NCBI RefSeq assembly: GCF_001715295.1
Contig: NZ_MDKB01000001.1
Location: forward strand, 742,360 to 806,359
Direction of reading: 5' to 3'
DNA length: 64,000 bases
Source of the DNA: Streptomyces griseus
GTDB taxonomy: Bacteria; Actinomycetota; Actinomycetes; Streptomycetales; Streptomycetaceae
Made by a program: the position numbers and the translations under genes. The notes under the pieces were generated by a model. The model ran no database searches. It was not told where the DNA came from and saw only the letters and a list, made by a program, of their open reading frames with translations. This document shows, one piece after another, positions 26,722-35,580 of this stretch. Each line of letters begins with the position of its first letter. Position 1 is the first letter of the stretch.

Positions 26722-26769
26722 ACGACCTCGCAGGGGGAGACTCGTCAGAGTCTCCCCCTGCGAGGTCGT
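26722..26769. terminator. 22-bp perfect hairpin, probable terminator
   Basis: Arms at 26722-26743 and 26748-26769 are perfectly complementary over 22 bp, with a 4-base loop GTCA; the central part reads AGGGGGAGACTC/GAGTCTCCCCCT. It lies 122 bases after one gene and 50 before the next on the same strand. Its length and perfection exceed normal terminators, so an RNA-processing or other structural role is possible. Confidence 0.6.
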
Positions 26770-26818
26770 GAGCCGTGATCGGACCGCTCGACAGGTGCAA
26801 CGGGCAAGGTGATGCACG

Positions 26819-28615
26819 ATGTTCACGACCCGACCCACCCTCCAGGGCACCTTCGGCATGGTGTCCTCCACCCACTGGCTCGCCTCGCAGTCCGCCATGG
26901 CCGTGCTCGAGGACGGCGGCAACGCCTTCGACGCGGCCGTCGCGGCCGGGTTCGTCCTGCACGCCGTCGAACCCCATCTCAACGGGCCCGCCGGCGAGGT
27001 CCCCGTGATCCTGGCCCCGCACGGCGGCGAGGTCCAGGTGCTCTGCGGGCAGGGGCCCGCGCCCGCCGGCGCGAGCGCCGGTCACTACCGGGCGCTCGGC
27101 CTCGGTCTGGTCCCCGGCACGGGCCCACTCGCCGCCGCCGTCCCGGGGGCGTTCGACGCCTGGATGCTGCTGCTGCGCGACCACGGGACGTCGAGCCTCG
27201 CCAGGGTCCTGCGGTTCGCCGTGGGGTACGCCGAACACGGGCACCCGCCCGTCGAACGGGTGGGACGGACCGTGGAGGCCGTCCGCGAGCTGTTCGAGAC
27301 CGAGTGGACCTCCTCCGCCGACGTCTACCTGCCCGGCGGTACACCCCCGGCCCCCGGGAAGCTGTTCCGCAACCCGGCGCTCGCCGCGACCTGGCGCCGG
27401 CTGATCGCCGAGGCGGAGGCGGCCGGCGGGAACGACCGCATCGCCCAGATCGAGGCGGCCCGGACGATCTGGCGCGAGGGTTTCATCGCCGAGGCCCTGG
27501 TCCGCCAGGCCGGGGTGCCGACCATGGACACCAGCGGCCTCCGGCACACCGGCACGCTCACCGCCGCCGACCTGGCGGGCTGGTCCGCGTCCTACGAGGC
27601 GCCCGTCACCTACGACTGGAACGGCTGGACCCTGGCCAAGGCCGGCGGCTGGAGCCAGGGGCCCGTCTTCCTCCAGCAGCTCGCCCTGCTCCCCGCCGAA
27701 CTGCCCGCGTACGGCACGGCCGACTACGTCCACCTCCTCATCGAGGGCTGCAAACTCGCCATGGCCGACCGGGAGGCCTGGTACGGCGACGCCGCCGACG
27801 TACCCCTGGACGACCTGCTCTCCGAGCGGTACAACGCCGCGCGACGCGCCCTGATCGCGGCCGAGGCCTCCCACGAGCTGCGCCCCGGCAGCCCCGGAGG
27901 CCGCACGCCCGTCCTCGCCGAGCACGTCCGTGCCGTCGCCTCCGGACTGCACGTCACGGGCCCCGAGGCGCCCGGGGCTGGTGAACCGACCGTCGCCCGG
28001 AACGGCACCACCCGCGGCGACACCTGTCACATCGACATCGTCGACCGGTGGGGCAACATGGTCGCCGCCACTCCCAGCGGCGGCTGGCTCCAGTCCAACC
28101 CGGTCGTGCCCGAGCTCGGCTTCCCGCTCGGTACCCGGCTCCAGATGGCCTGGCTGGAGGAGGGCCTGCCCAACACCCTCACCCCGGGCCGGCGCCCCCG
28201 CACCACCCTGACCCCGTCCCTTGCGCTCCGCGACGGCGTGCCGGTGATGGCGTTCGGCACGCCGGGCGGCGACCAGCAGGACCAGTGGCAGCTGCACTTC
28301 TTCCTCGCCGTCGCCCTGCGCCCGAAGGTACGCGGCGGCCTCGACCTGCAGGGCGCCATCGACGCCCCGAACTGGCACAACGAGAGCTTCCCCGGCTCCT
28401 TCCACCCCCGAGGTATGCGCCCCGGCGGCGTGAGCGTCGAGGAGCAGACGGACCCGCGTATCGTCGCGGAACTGCGCCGACGCGGCCACGACGTGGTGGT
28501 CGGCGAAGCGTGGTCCGAGGGCCGGCTGGGCGCCGTCGCCCGCGATCCGGGGACCGGGGTGCTGTCGGCCGCCGCCAACCCGCGTGGCATGCAGGGGTAC
28601 GCCGTCGGCCGCTGA
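26819..28615 (+). CDS. Gamma-glutamyltransferase-family protein, cytoplasmic
   Basis: A 598-residue Ntn-hydrolase of the GGT superfamily without a signal peptide, unlike the ggt at 1383. FGMVSSTHWLASQSAM and DGGNAFDAAVAAGF give the N-terminal signature. The predicted processing Thr is in RGDTCHIDIVDRWGN, followed by FGTPGGDQQ. The active-site neighbour TTH/TCH, the SGG-type segment TPSGGW and the overall length fit. Family members without a signal peptide can act on other gamma-glutamyl amides or cephalosporin-like amides, so I leave the substrate open. AAGGTG precedes ATG 26819. The strong hairpin upstream isolates it. Confidence 0.82.
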   Translation: MFTTRPTLQGTFGMVSSTHWLASQSAMAVLEDGGNAFDAAVAAGFVLHAVEPHLNGPAGEVPVILAPHGGEVQVLCGQGPAPAGASAGHYRALGLGLVPGTGPLAAAVPGAFDAWMLLLRDHGTSSLARVLRFAVGYAEHGHPPVERVGRTVEAVRELFETEWTSSADVYLPGGTPPAPGKLFRNPALAATWRRLIAEAEAAGGNDRIAQIEAARTIWREGFIAEALVRQAGVPTMDTSGLRHTGTLTAADLAGWSASYEAPVTYDWNGWTLAKAGGWSQGPVFLQQLALLPAELPAYGTADYVHLLIEGCKLAMADREAWYGDAADVPLDDLLSERYNAARRALIAAEASHELRPGSPGGRTPVLAEHVRAVASGLHVTGPEAPGAGEPTVARNGTTRGDTCHIDIVDRWGNMVAATPSGGWLQSNPVVPELGFPLGTRLQMAWLEEGLPNTLTPGRRPRTTLTPSLALRDGVPVMAFGTPGGDQQDQWQLHFFLAVALRPKVRGGLDLQGAIDAPNWHNESFPGSFHPRGMRPGGVSVEEQTDPRIVAELRRRGHDVVVGEAWSEGRLGAVARDPGTGVLSAAANPRGMQGYAVGR

Positions 28616-28660
28616 GTGCCCTCCGCGGAACACGGCGGCCCCGCGTGCTTAGCTGGACAC

Positions 28661-29497
28661 ATGATCGATGACTTCCTTGCCGAGAGCGCCGGACACCTGA
28701 CCGAGGTCGAGGCGGCGGTGCGCGCCGCGGTCGCCGACGAGATCCTGCCGCGCTACCGACAGCTCGCCGCGCACGAGATCGTCGAGAAGAGCGGCCCGCA
28801 CGACCTCGTGACAGCCGCCGACCGGCTCGCGGAGGAGCACCTCACCGCCTCCCTGACCAGGCTGCTGCCCGGCTCGGTCGTCGTGGGCGAGGAAGCGGTG
28901 CACGCCGACCCGGCGGTGTACGAGGCACTGGGCGGCGACGCCCCCGTGTGGATCGTCGATCCCGTCGACGGCACCCGCCAGTTCGTCCACGGCGAGCCCG
29001 GATTCTGCACGCTGGTGGCCCTCGCGCACCACGGCGAGGTCTTCGCCTCGTGGACGTACGCCCCCGTGCTGGGCGAGTGCGCCGTGGCCGTGCGGGGCAG
29101 GGGTGCCACGCTCAACGGCACACCCCTGCACAGCGGTTCGCCCGCGCCCGGCGCCGTGCTCAGGGTGGCGATGTCCCACCCGGACTACACCTCCGACGCC
29201 CAGAAGCGGGCCCTGCTCGGCCTGCACACCGAGGGGATCGACGCCCGCGCGTGCGGATCGGCCGGCCTCGAGTACCTCGCCGTCGCCAGCGGCGCGCAGG
29301 ACGCCGTCGCCTTCAACTGGGAGTTCGCCTGGGACCACGCGGCGGGCCTGCTCCTGGTCACCGAGGCGGGCGGGGCCCAGGCCACGCTCTCCGGCGCCCC
29401 GTACCGCCTCACCGGCGGCAACGACCTGCCGTTCACGGCGGCCCGGGACGCGGCGACGGCCCGACGGGTCCTGGACGCCCTGCGCGCCGGCGTCTGA
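28661..29497 (+). CDS. Inositol monophosphatase family protein
   Basis: A 278-residue Mg-dependent phosphatase of the IMPase/CysQ/FBPase superfamily. Motif one is VVGEEAVH, motif two is the metal-binding IVDPVDGTRQF near residue 98, and the third Asp is in FAWDHAAGLLLVTEAGG near residue 224. Candidate substrates are inositol phosphate, 3'-phosphoadenosine 5'-phosphate or histidinol phosphate; the sequence alone does not decide. ATG 28661 is chosen because the upstream extension is not conserved; no good Shine-Dalgarno is visible, so the transcript may be leaderless. It converges with the nucleotidyltransferase. Confidence 0.85.
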   Translation: MIDDFLAESAGHLTEVEAAVRAAVADEILPRYRQLAAHEIVEKSGPHDLVTAADRLAEEHLTASLTRLLPGSVVVGEEAVHADPAVYEALGGDAPVWIVDPVDGTRQFVHGEPGFCTLVALAHHGEVFASWTYAPVLGECAVAVRGRGATLNGTPLHSGSPAPGAVLRVAMSHPDYTSDAQKRALLGLHTEGIDARACGSAGLEYLAVASGAQDAVAFNWEFAWDHAAGLLLVTEAGGAQATLSGAPYRLTGGNDLPFTAARDAATARRVLDALRAGV

Positions 29498-29543
29498 GCC
29501 GCGGGCCCCGGGCCGGTCCGCGGCGTCCCGCCCGGCCCGATAC

Positions 29544-30362
29544 TCACGGCCCGCCGAGCACCTCCCGCACCTCCCGTACGACACCGGCCGCCGTCTCCAC
29601 CGCGTCCGGATCCAGGGCGCGCAGGGCGCCCGAGACCCTGTCCGTGAAGCCTTCGGGCGTGTCCGGAAGAGCGGCCGCCGCCGCGAGGGCGCCCTTCTCG
29701 TTCAGGCACCAGACACGGTGGTGGGCGTGGAGGGACTGGGCGAGAACGCCGAACGCCCTCGACAGGCAGAGGGCCACGTGGAGCGTGTCCCCGGACCCGG
29801 CCGACTTGCGGGCCGCGGCCACCGAGAAGTCCGCCTCCCACGCCGCCTCCACGAGTGCCCGGCGCAGGGGCTCCGGATATGTGCGGGTCTCCTCCTGGAG
29901 GGACGCCAACTCGCCGTAGGGGTCCTGGAGTACGCGGCCGAGCGCCACCTCGCCGGCGTAGCAGGGGGACCAGAAGCCCAGCGGGTGGCCCGGCTGGACG
30001 CCCACCTCGAAGCGCCCCTCCCGGCAGTCGGACCAGACGGCCTCCACCCGGTCCAGGTCGCGCAGGATCCAGTCGACCGCGAGCCCGTCCACCGTCAGCC
30101 ACGCGCCCCCGTTCACCCACGGACCCCAGCCGCCCGGACCGGCCACCTCGACGGGGGATCCCTGCGCCTCGGACGCCAGGGCGGCCAGCCCCACCGTGTC
30201 GGGGGCGCCGCGGTAGTAGACGCCGAGGTCCCAGTCCGAATCCGGACGGTGTGCGGAGCGGGCCCGGCTTCCGCCCAGCACGACGGCCCTGACACCGGGC
30301 TGCCGGGCGAGCCGGGAGGCCGTCGACGCGACGGCGGGAGGGAGTACCGGATCGCTGCTCAT
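29544..30362 (-). CDS. Nucleotidyltransferase domain protein
   Basis: A 272-residue protein of the polymerase-beta-like nucleotidyltransferase fold. VVLGGSRARSAHRPDSDWDLGVYY near residue 26 is the hG[GS]x(n)DxD active site, with a third acidic residue expected in VDWILRD. The C-terminal half is helical and rich in Trp and Leu, resembling HEPN-like or aminoglycoside-nucleotidyltransferase substrate domains. It could be a stand-alone housekeeping or resistance transferase; no partner toxin or antitoxin gene adjoins it. Start ATG 30362; it is divergent from the oxidoreductase at 30449. Confidence 0.75.
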   Translation of the reverse strand: MSSDPVLPPAVASTASRLARQPGVRAVVLGGSRARSAHRPDSDWDLGVYYRGAPDTVGLAALASEAQGSPVEVAGPGGWGPWVNGGAWLTVDGLAVDWILRDLDRVEAVWSDCREGRFEVGVQPGHPLGFWSPCYAGEVALGRVLQDPYGELASLQEETRTYPEPLRRALVEAAWEADFSVAAARKSAGSGDTLHVALCLSRAFGVLAQSLHAHHRVWCLNEKGALAAAAALPDTPEGFTDRVSGALRALDPDAVETAAGVVREVREVLGGP

Positions 30363-30448
30363 CGTACGGGACAGTACCCGCGGCCCCGTTGTCCGTGCGC
30401 CCGAATATCCTGGACGTCCTGGCCGTCGGCTGACGAAGGAGTCCGAAG

Positions 30449-31864
30449 GTGCCATCGATGCTGGATGCCGTCGTCGTGGGGGCGGGACCCAACGGACTGA
30501 CGGCCGCTGCCGAACTGGCCCGCCGCGGCTTCGCCGTGGAGGTCTTCGAGGCCATGGAGACGGTCGGAGGCGGTGCGCGCACCGAGGAGCTCACCCTCCC
30601 GGGCTTCCGCCACGACCCGTGTTCGGCCGTGCACCCCCTGGCGATCGGCTCGCCCGCCTTCGCGGCGATGCCGCTCGCCCGCCACGGCCTGGAGTGGGTA
30701 CAGCCGCCGCTGGCTCTCGCGCACCCCTTCCCCGACGGTTCCGCCGCCGTCCTCACCACGTCGGTGGGGGAGAGCGCCAGCACGCTCGGCCCGCACGACG
30801 CGGGGGCGTACCGCAGATTCGTCGCGCCCTACCTCGGCCACTGGGACACCCTCGCCGAGGACTTCCTGCGCACCCCCTGGGACGGGCTGCCCCGGGACCC
30901 GTACCGCTGGGTGCGGTTCGGGCTGGACGCCCTCCAGCCCGCCGCACTCGCCTCCCGGCGTTTCCGGGGCGAGAAGGCACGCGGGCTGATCGCCGGGCTC
31001 GCCGCGCATGCCATCGCGCCGACCAGCGGGATCGCCACGACCGGGATCGCCCTGCTGTTCGCGCTCGCCGCGCACGAGAAGGGCTGGCCCGTGCCGCGTG
31101 GCGGCTCGCAGGCCATCTCGGACGCCCTCGCCTCCTACCTCCGCGAACAGGGAGGCACCATCCGTACGGGCACGGAGGTCAAGCGCCTCGACGAGCTCCC
31201 GCCCGCCCGCGCGTACGTGTTCGACACCTCACCCGCCGCGCTCGCCCGGATCGCCGGGCTCGGCGGCGCCTACCGCCGCTACCGCTACGGCGCCTCCTGT
31301 TTCAAGATCGACTACGCGCTGTCGGGCCCGGTCCCCTGGACGGCACCGGAGGCCCGCCGGGCCGGCACCGTGCACATCGGCCCCACGGCCGGTGAGATCG
31401 ACGCCGCCCTGCGCGCCGCGGTGACGGGACGCGACCCGAGCGTCCCGTTCCTGATCACGGCCCAGCCGAGCCTGGTCGACCCGTCCCGCGCGCCCGAGGG
31501 CCGCCACGTCTTCTGGGCGTACGGTCACGTCCCGGCCGGCTGGGAGGGTGACGCGACGGAGGTCGTCGAGCGCCAACTGGAGCGGTTCGCCCCCGGTTTC
31601 CGCGATCTCGTCCTCGCCCGTTCGGTCGCGGGCCCGCCCCAGCTCGCGGCGCGCAACGCCAACTACGTCGACGGGGACATCGCCACCGGGGCGTTCGCGG
31701 GGCTCCAGACGGTGATCCGGCCCAAGCTCGCCCGCGTCCCGTACGCGACCGCGCATCCGGCGGTGTTCCTGTGCTCCTCGGCCACCCCGCCGGGACCCGG
31801 GGTGCACGGCATGTCCGGCCATCATGCGGCGAAGGCGGTGTGGCGGCGGCTGCGGGCCGAGTGA
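30449..31864 (+). CDS. FAD-dependent oxidoreductase, phytoene-desaturase-like
   Basis: A 471-residue flavoprotein of the CrtI/FAD-amine-oxidase group. [20 protein letters not shown] (residues 7-26) is the FAD-binding Rossmann motif, GGGARTEEL follows, and the C-terminal [11 protein letters not shown] is the second FAD contact. There are no carotenoid genes next to it, so the substrate is unknown; many actinobacterial members of this group are uncharacterised NAD(P)/FAD oxidoreductases. The GTG at 30449 is preferred, since AAGGAG lies seven bases upstream; ATG 30458 is the alternative. A bidirectional hairpin follows the stop. Confidence 0.8.
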   Translation: MPSMLDAVVVGAGPNGLTAAAELARRGFAVEVFEAMETVGGGARTEELTLPGFRHDPCSAVHPLAIGSPAFAAMPLARHGLEWVQPPLALAHPFPDGSAAVLTTSVGESASTLGPHDAGAYRRFVAPYLGHWDTLAEDFLRTPWDGLPRDPYRWVRFGLDALQPAALASRRFRGEKARGLIAGLAAHAIAPTSGIATTGIALLFALAAHEKGWPVPRGGSQAISDALASYLREQGGTIRTGTEVKRLDELPPARAYVFDTSPAALARIAGLGGAYRRYRYGASCFKIDYALSGPVPWTAPEARRAGTVHIGPTAGEIDAALRAAVTGRDPSVPFLITAQPSLVDPSRAPEGRHVFWAYGHVPAGWEGDATEVVERQLERFAPGFRDLVLARSVAGPPQLAARNANYVDGDIATGAFAGLQTVIRPKLARVPYATAHPAVFLCSSATPPGPGVHGMSGHHAAKAVWRRLRAE

Positions 31865-31970
31865 CGGAGACCGGTGGGGCCGAGGGCGGGGGAAGAGAGC
31901 CGCACCCGGCCGCCGGATGACCGGGTCCGTGGAGGGGCGAGGTTCCGCGCCGGGCAGGCCGACGGCCTCC

Positions 31971-32006
31971 GCGCCCGCCCTCCACCGGCCGGTGGAAGGC
32001 GGGCGC
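31971..32006. terminator. Bidirectional terminator between convergent genes
   Basis: GCGCCCGCC-C-TCCACC and GGTGGA-A-GGCGGGCGC pair over 15 of 16 positions around GGCC, at 31971-32006. It lies between the oxidoreductase (ends 31864, plus) and the MFS gene (ends 32034, minus), suiting both. Confidence 0.6.
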
Positions 32007-32033
32007 GGCAGTGGCCCGGTACCCACGCGCGGC

Positions 32034-33611
32034 TCAGGGCGACGGTGTGAAGGGCTGCTTGCTCTCCTTGGCCAGCCGCTCCAGACCGCTCTGCGTCCTG
32101 AGCGGTTTCTCCTTGATGAACAGCACCACCACCAGCGCCAGGAACGCGAACGGCGCGCCGACCAGGAAGACGTCGGCGGTCGCGTGGCCGTAGGCCTGCT
32201 CCACGACCTCGCGCGCCTGAGCGGGGAGGGCCGTGAGGTCGGGGATGGCGTGGCTGCCGCCGCCCCCCGCTGCCGCCGCACCACCGAGCCCCTTCTCCAG
32301 CTCCTTCGTCACCTGGTGGGCCAGGACGGCACCGAGCGCGCTGGTGCCGATCGCGCCGCCCAGGCTGCGGAAGAAGGACAGGACGGAGGTGGCCGCGCCC
32401 AGTTCGGCGGCCGGTACGTCGTTCTGCGCGGCGAGCACGAGGTTCTGCATCAGCATGCCGACACCGATGCCGAGCACCGCCATGTAGAGGGCCAGGAGCC
32501 AGAACGGGGTGTCCGTGCCGATCGTGGCCAGCAGGCCCATGCCCGCGGTCATGATGACGCCGCCGGCGATCAGGAAGCCCTTCCACTTCCCCGTCCTGGT
32601 GATGATCTGGCCGGCCACCGTGGTGGAGACCATCAGGCCGAGGATCATCGGCAGGCTCATCAGCCCCGCGACGGTCGGCGACTTGCCGAGCGAGATCTGG
32701 AAGTACTGCGAGAGGAAGACCGTACCGCCGAACATGGCCACACCGACGAGGAGACTCGCCACGGTGGTCAGGGCGACGGTCCGGTTGCGGAAGATGTCCA
32801 GGGGGATCATCGGTTCCTCGACCCGGGACTCCACCAGGACGGCCAGGACGATCAGCACGACACCGGCCGTGACGAGGGCCCCGGTCTGCCACGACCACCA
32901 GTCGAACCGGCTGCCGGCCAGCGTGATCCACAGCAGCAGGGCGCTCACACCGGCCATGATGAGGAACGCGCCGAGATAGTCGATCTTCACCTTGCGGCGG
33001 ACGACGGGAAGGTCGAGCGTGAGCTGGAGCAGCACGATCGCGAGCAGCGCGAACGGTACGCCGATGAAGAAGCACCAGCGCCAGCCCAGCCACGAGGTGT
33101 CGACCAGTACCCCGCCGATCAGCGGGCCCGCCACGGTGCCGACGGCGAACACGGCGCCGAACATGCCCGAATAGCGCCCGAGTTCACGTGGCGGGATGAT
33201 CGAGGCCATCACGACCTGGGCGAGCGCGGTGAGGCCGCCGGCGCCGATGCCCTGGACGACACGGCTGACGATGAGGACGGTGACGCTGTCCGAGAACCCG
33301 GCGACGAGCGAGCCGATGACGAACATCCCCAGCGACAGCTGGATGAGCAGCTTCTTGTCGTAGAGGTCGGAGAGCTTGCCCCAGATGGGTACCGTGGCGG
33401 TCATGGCGAGCAGCTCCGCCGTGACGACCCAGGTGTACGACGACTGGCTGCCGTGCAGGTCGGTGATGATACGGGGCAGTGCGTTGGCGACGACGGTGGA
33501 CGCGAGGATGGCCACGAACATCCCGGCCATCAGGCCGGACATGGCCTGGATTATCTGACGTCTCGTCATGGAGGGAGGCGCCTCGGGAGCGGGCGTCAGG
33601 GCAGCGGACAT
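32034..33611 (-). CDS. DHA2-type MFS multidrug efflux transporter (EmrB/QacA)
   Basis: A 525-residue proton-driven drug exporter with about 14 membrane helices. IVANALPRI-type motif D1 (here TVVANALPRIITDL), motif A PIWGKLSDLYDKK, and motif C GAVFAVGTVAGPLIGG confirm the DHA2 group. The C-terminal cytoplasmic tail (HAIPDLTALPAQ region inside the last long loop) is common in Streptomyces homologues. It lies 76 bases downstream of the tetR gene on the same strand, and both probably share one repressible promoter. The drug is unknown; there are no biosynthetic genes nearby. Confidence 0.9.
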   Translation of the reverse strand: MSAALTPAPEAPPSMTRRQIIQAMSGLMAGMFVAILASTVVANALPRIITDLHGSQSSYTWVVTAELLAMTATVPIWGKLSDLYDKKLLIQLSLGMFVIGSLVAGFSDSVTVLIVSRVVQGIGAGGLTALAQVVMASIIPPRELGRYSGMFGAVFAVGTVAGPLIGGVLVDTSWLGWRWCFFIGVPFALLAIVLLQLTLDLPVVRRKVKIDYLGAFLIMAGVSALLLWITLAGSRFDWWSWQTGALVTAGVVLIVLAVLVESRVEEPMIPLDIFRNRTVALTTVASLLVGVAMFGGTVFLSQYFQISLGKSPTVAGLMSLPMILGLMVSTTVAGQIITRTGKWKGFLIAGGVIMTAGMGLLATIGTDTPFWLLALYMAVLGIGVGMLMQNLVLAAQNDVPAAELGAATSVLSFFRSLGGAIGTSALGAVLAHQVTKELEKGLGGAAAAGGGGSHAIPDLTALPAQAREVVEQAYGHATADVFLVGAPFAFLALVVVLFIKEKPLRTQSGLERLAKESKQPFTPSP

Positions 33612-33687
33612 CGGTGGGCGTACCTCGGTTCTCTGAGGGGCGGTTGCTACGGGAGTGGAGGACGGGGTCGTCCCGGGCGGGGCGCCG

Positions 33688-34296
33688 TCAGCCCTGCAGC
33701 GCGGTGGCCAGTTCGGTGAACGCCTCGTCGTAGAAGGCCTTGAGGGGCCGAGCGCGTCCGGTGGCGGTCCACAGTTCGACGGCGGCCCGCACCGCGGCGA
33801 GGGTGGTGTGCACCAGGAGGCGTGGCCGCAGATCCGTGTCGACTCCCACGCCCAGCCGCTCGGCCACCGCGGCGATGAGGGCCTGCTCGTCGGCGCCGCG
33901 CGCCGCGAGGAACCGGGGGAAGAGCGACGGGGTGTGCTCCAGCACGGTGCACTGGAGCTCCCAGCGGCCGTGGCCCTCCTCGATGTGGGTCAGCTCCGCG
34001 GAGAGCGCCTCGCGCAGCACCGAGAGGGTGGTGCCTCCGGCCGTGGACCCGGTGATCGCCCGGCGGACGCGCTCGGTGCCGTCGGGGTCGGCGACGAGGA
34101 TCGCGTCGTCCAGATGGCCGAAGTAGTTGAAGAACGTCCGCACCGAGACGCCGACCTCTGCGGTGACCGCCTCCACCGTCACCTCCTCGAGGCCGCGCTC
34201 GGCAGCCATGCGCAGCGCGGTGTCGGCGAGGGCGTCGCGGGTCGCGCGCTTCTTGCGTTCGCGCAGACCGAGGGGTGGGTCTTCCGGAAGGCTCAT
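33688..34296 (-). CDS. TetR family regulator of the adjacent MFS pump
   Basis: A 202-residue one-component repressor. The N-terminal helix-turn-helix spans RKKRATRDALADTALRMAA to VTVEAVTAEVGVSVRTFFNYFGHLDDAI. The C-terminal half, with ELTHIEEGHGRWELQ, is the ligand domain and is not conserved enough to name an inducer. ATG 34296 starts the normal family length; in-frame upstream sequence lacks homology. It is the first gene of a tetR-MFS operon, and two tandem palindromes overlap its promoter, so autoregulation and induction by the pump substrate are expected. Confidence 0.87.
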   Translation of the reverse strand: MSLPEDPPLGLRERKKRATRDALADTALRMAAERGLEEVTVEAVTAEVGVSVRTFFNYFGHLDDAILVADPDGTERVRRAITGSTAGGTTLSVLREALSAELTHIEEGHGRWELQCTVLEHTPSLFPRFLAARGADEQALIAAVAERLGVGVDTDLRPRLLVHTTLAAVRAAVELWTATGRARPLKAFYDEAFTELATALQG

Positions 34297-34301
34297 GAAG
34301 A

Positions 34302-34331
34302 TGCATGCTATGCAAAAATGCACGCCATGCA
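34302..34331. promoter_or_regulatory. Tandem TetR operator upstream of tetR-MFS
   Basis: Two 13-base palindromes, TGCATGCTATGCA at 34302-34314 and TGCACGCCATGCA at 34319-34331, lie 17 bases apart centre to centre (half-site TGCAT/ATGCA). They start six bases upstream of the tetR ATG in an AT-rich island. Two TetR dimers on one DNA stretch would fit. Confidence 0.65.
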
Positions 34332-34526
34332 AATTCACCCGTTCGCCTGTCCTCGCATCGGTTGCTCCGGCGGTAGAGACCGGCTGCCGTTGGTCGGGTA
34401 GTCTTACCGCAGCCGGTCGATACGCTGCGCGAGTTGCCGTATGCGCATCGTCACCCGCACCATGGAACTCTCGTCCGGACGCCGACTTGCCCGGCCTCGT
34501 GGCCGGGGACGGAAGGGGTGCCGCGT

Positions 34527-35525
34527 ATGGCCAGGTACTTCGAGAACGGCGCCGGTGAACTCGTCCCCGACGCACTGTCCGGCTTCGCCCGTGCTCATGC
34601 GGATCTCGTGGCGTACGACTCCGCCGACGGGTACGTCACCGCCCGGCACCCCTCGCCGATGCGGCGGGTGGGCCTCCTCTCCGGCGGTGGTTCGGGGCAC
34701 GAGCCCATGCATACCGGATACGTCGGCGCGGGGATGCTGGACGCCGCCTGCCCCGGGAGGATCTTCGCCTCCCCGCACAACCGGCAGATCTTCCGTGCGT
34801 CCCTGGCGGTGGCAGGCCCGGAAGGCGTGCTGCACCTCGTCAAGAACTACACCGGGGACCGGATCAACTTCGGTATCGCCGCCGAGCGGCTCGCCGACGC
34901 GGGAATCGCCTGCTCGCGCGTCCTCGTCGACGACGACCTCGCCTCCGACTCCGACGGGGTCGCCGCCGGGCGCCGCGGCACGGGTGCCACCGTGCTGCTG
35001 GAGAAGGTGCTGGGTGGCGCCGCGGACACCGGGATGGGCCGTACGGAACTGGTGGAACTCGGCACCGCCCTGGCAGGCCGGTGCCGTACGCTCGCCGCCG
35101 CGTCCGCCGCCCACCACGCACCGGCCACCGGCGAGCCCGCCTTCGCGCTGCCGCTCGGCGAACTGGAGTACGGCGTCGGGATCCACGGTGAACGCGCCGA
35201 CCGTACCCGGAGCCAGGGGCAGGTGGGTGCCCTGGTGGAGGACATGACGGGCGCCCTGCTGGACGCCCTGCGGCCGGGGCCCGACGAACCCGTCGTCGCC
35301 CTGGTCAACGGCCTGGGCTCGGTCACCTCCCTGGAGCTGTACGGCATCTTCGGCGAACTGGGCCGGGTGCTGGACGCCCGTCGGGTGCGGCTCGCCCGGC
35401 ACCTCGTCGGTGACCACGTCACGGCACTCGACATGCGGGGCTTCTCACTGACCCTCATGGTGGCCGACCCGGTCACGCTGGAGTTCTACGATGCGCCGGT
35501 CCACACCCCGGCACTGCGCTGGTGA
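34527..35525 (+). CDS. dhaK: Dihydroxyacetone kinase, substrate-binding subunit DhaK
   Basis: A 332-residue subunit that binds dihydroxyacetone covalently. GLLSGGGSGHEPMHTGYVG near residue 50 carries one active-site His, and the His that forms the hemiaminal with substrate is in YGVGIHGERADRT near residue 218. The C-terminal fold ends LTLMVADPVTLEFYDAPV. ATG 34527 gives the family N-terminus; an upstream in-frame start is not conserved. DhaL follows after 55 bases. In PTS-dependent systems the phosphate comes from DhaM via ADP/ATP bound to DhaL; no dhaM follows here. Confidence 0.9.
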   Translation: MARYFENGAGELVPDALSGFARAHADLVAYDSADGYVTARHPSPMRRVGLLSGGGSGHEPMHTGYVGAGMLDAACPGRIFASPHNRQIFRASLAVAGPEGVLHLVKNYTGDRINFGIAAERLADAGIACSRVLVDDDLASDSDGVAAGRRGTGATVLLEKVLGGAADTGMGRTELVELGTALAGRCRTLAAASAAHHAPATGEPAFALPLGELEYGVGIHGERADRTRSQGQVGALVEDMTGALLDALRPGPDEPVVALVNGLGSVTSLELYGIFGELGRVLDARRVRLARHLVGDHVTALDMRGFSLTLMVADPVTLEFYDAPVHTPALRW

Positions 35526-35580
35526 GCGCCCGGCGGGCCGGGTTCCCGGCAGCCGTGGGCAGGAGCACGAGGAGGGCACG

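Noticed and set aside
30449..31864. Carotenoid biosynthesis gene crtI
   Set aside because: Only the FAD motifs agree; there is no crtE, crtB or crtY nearby.
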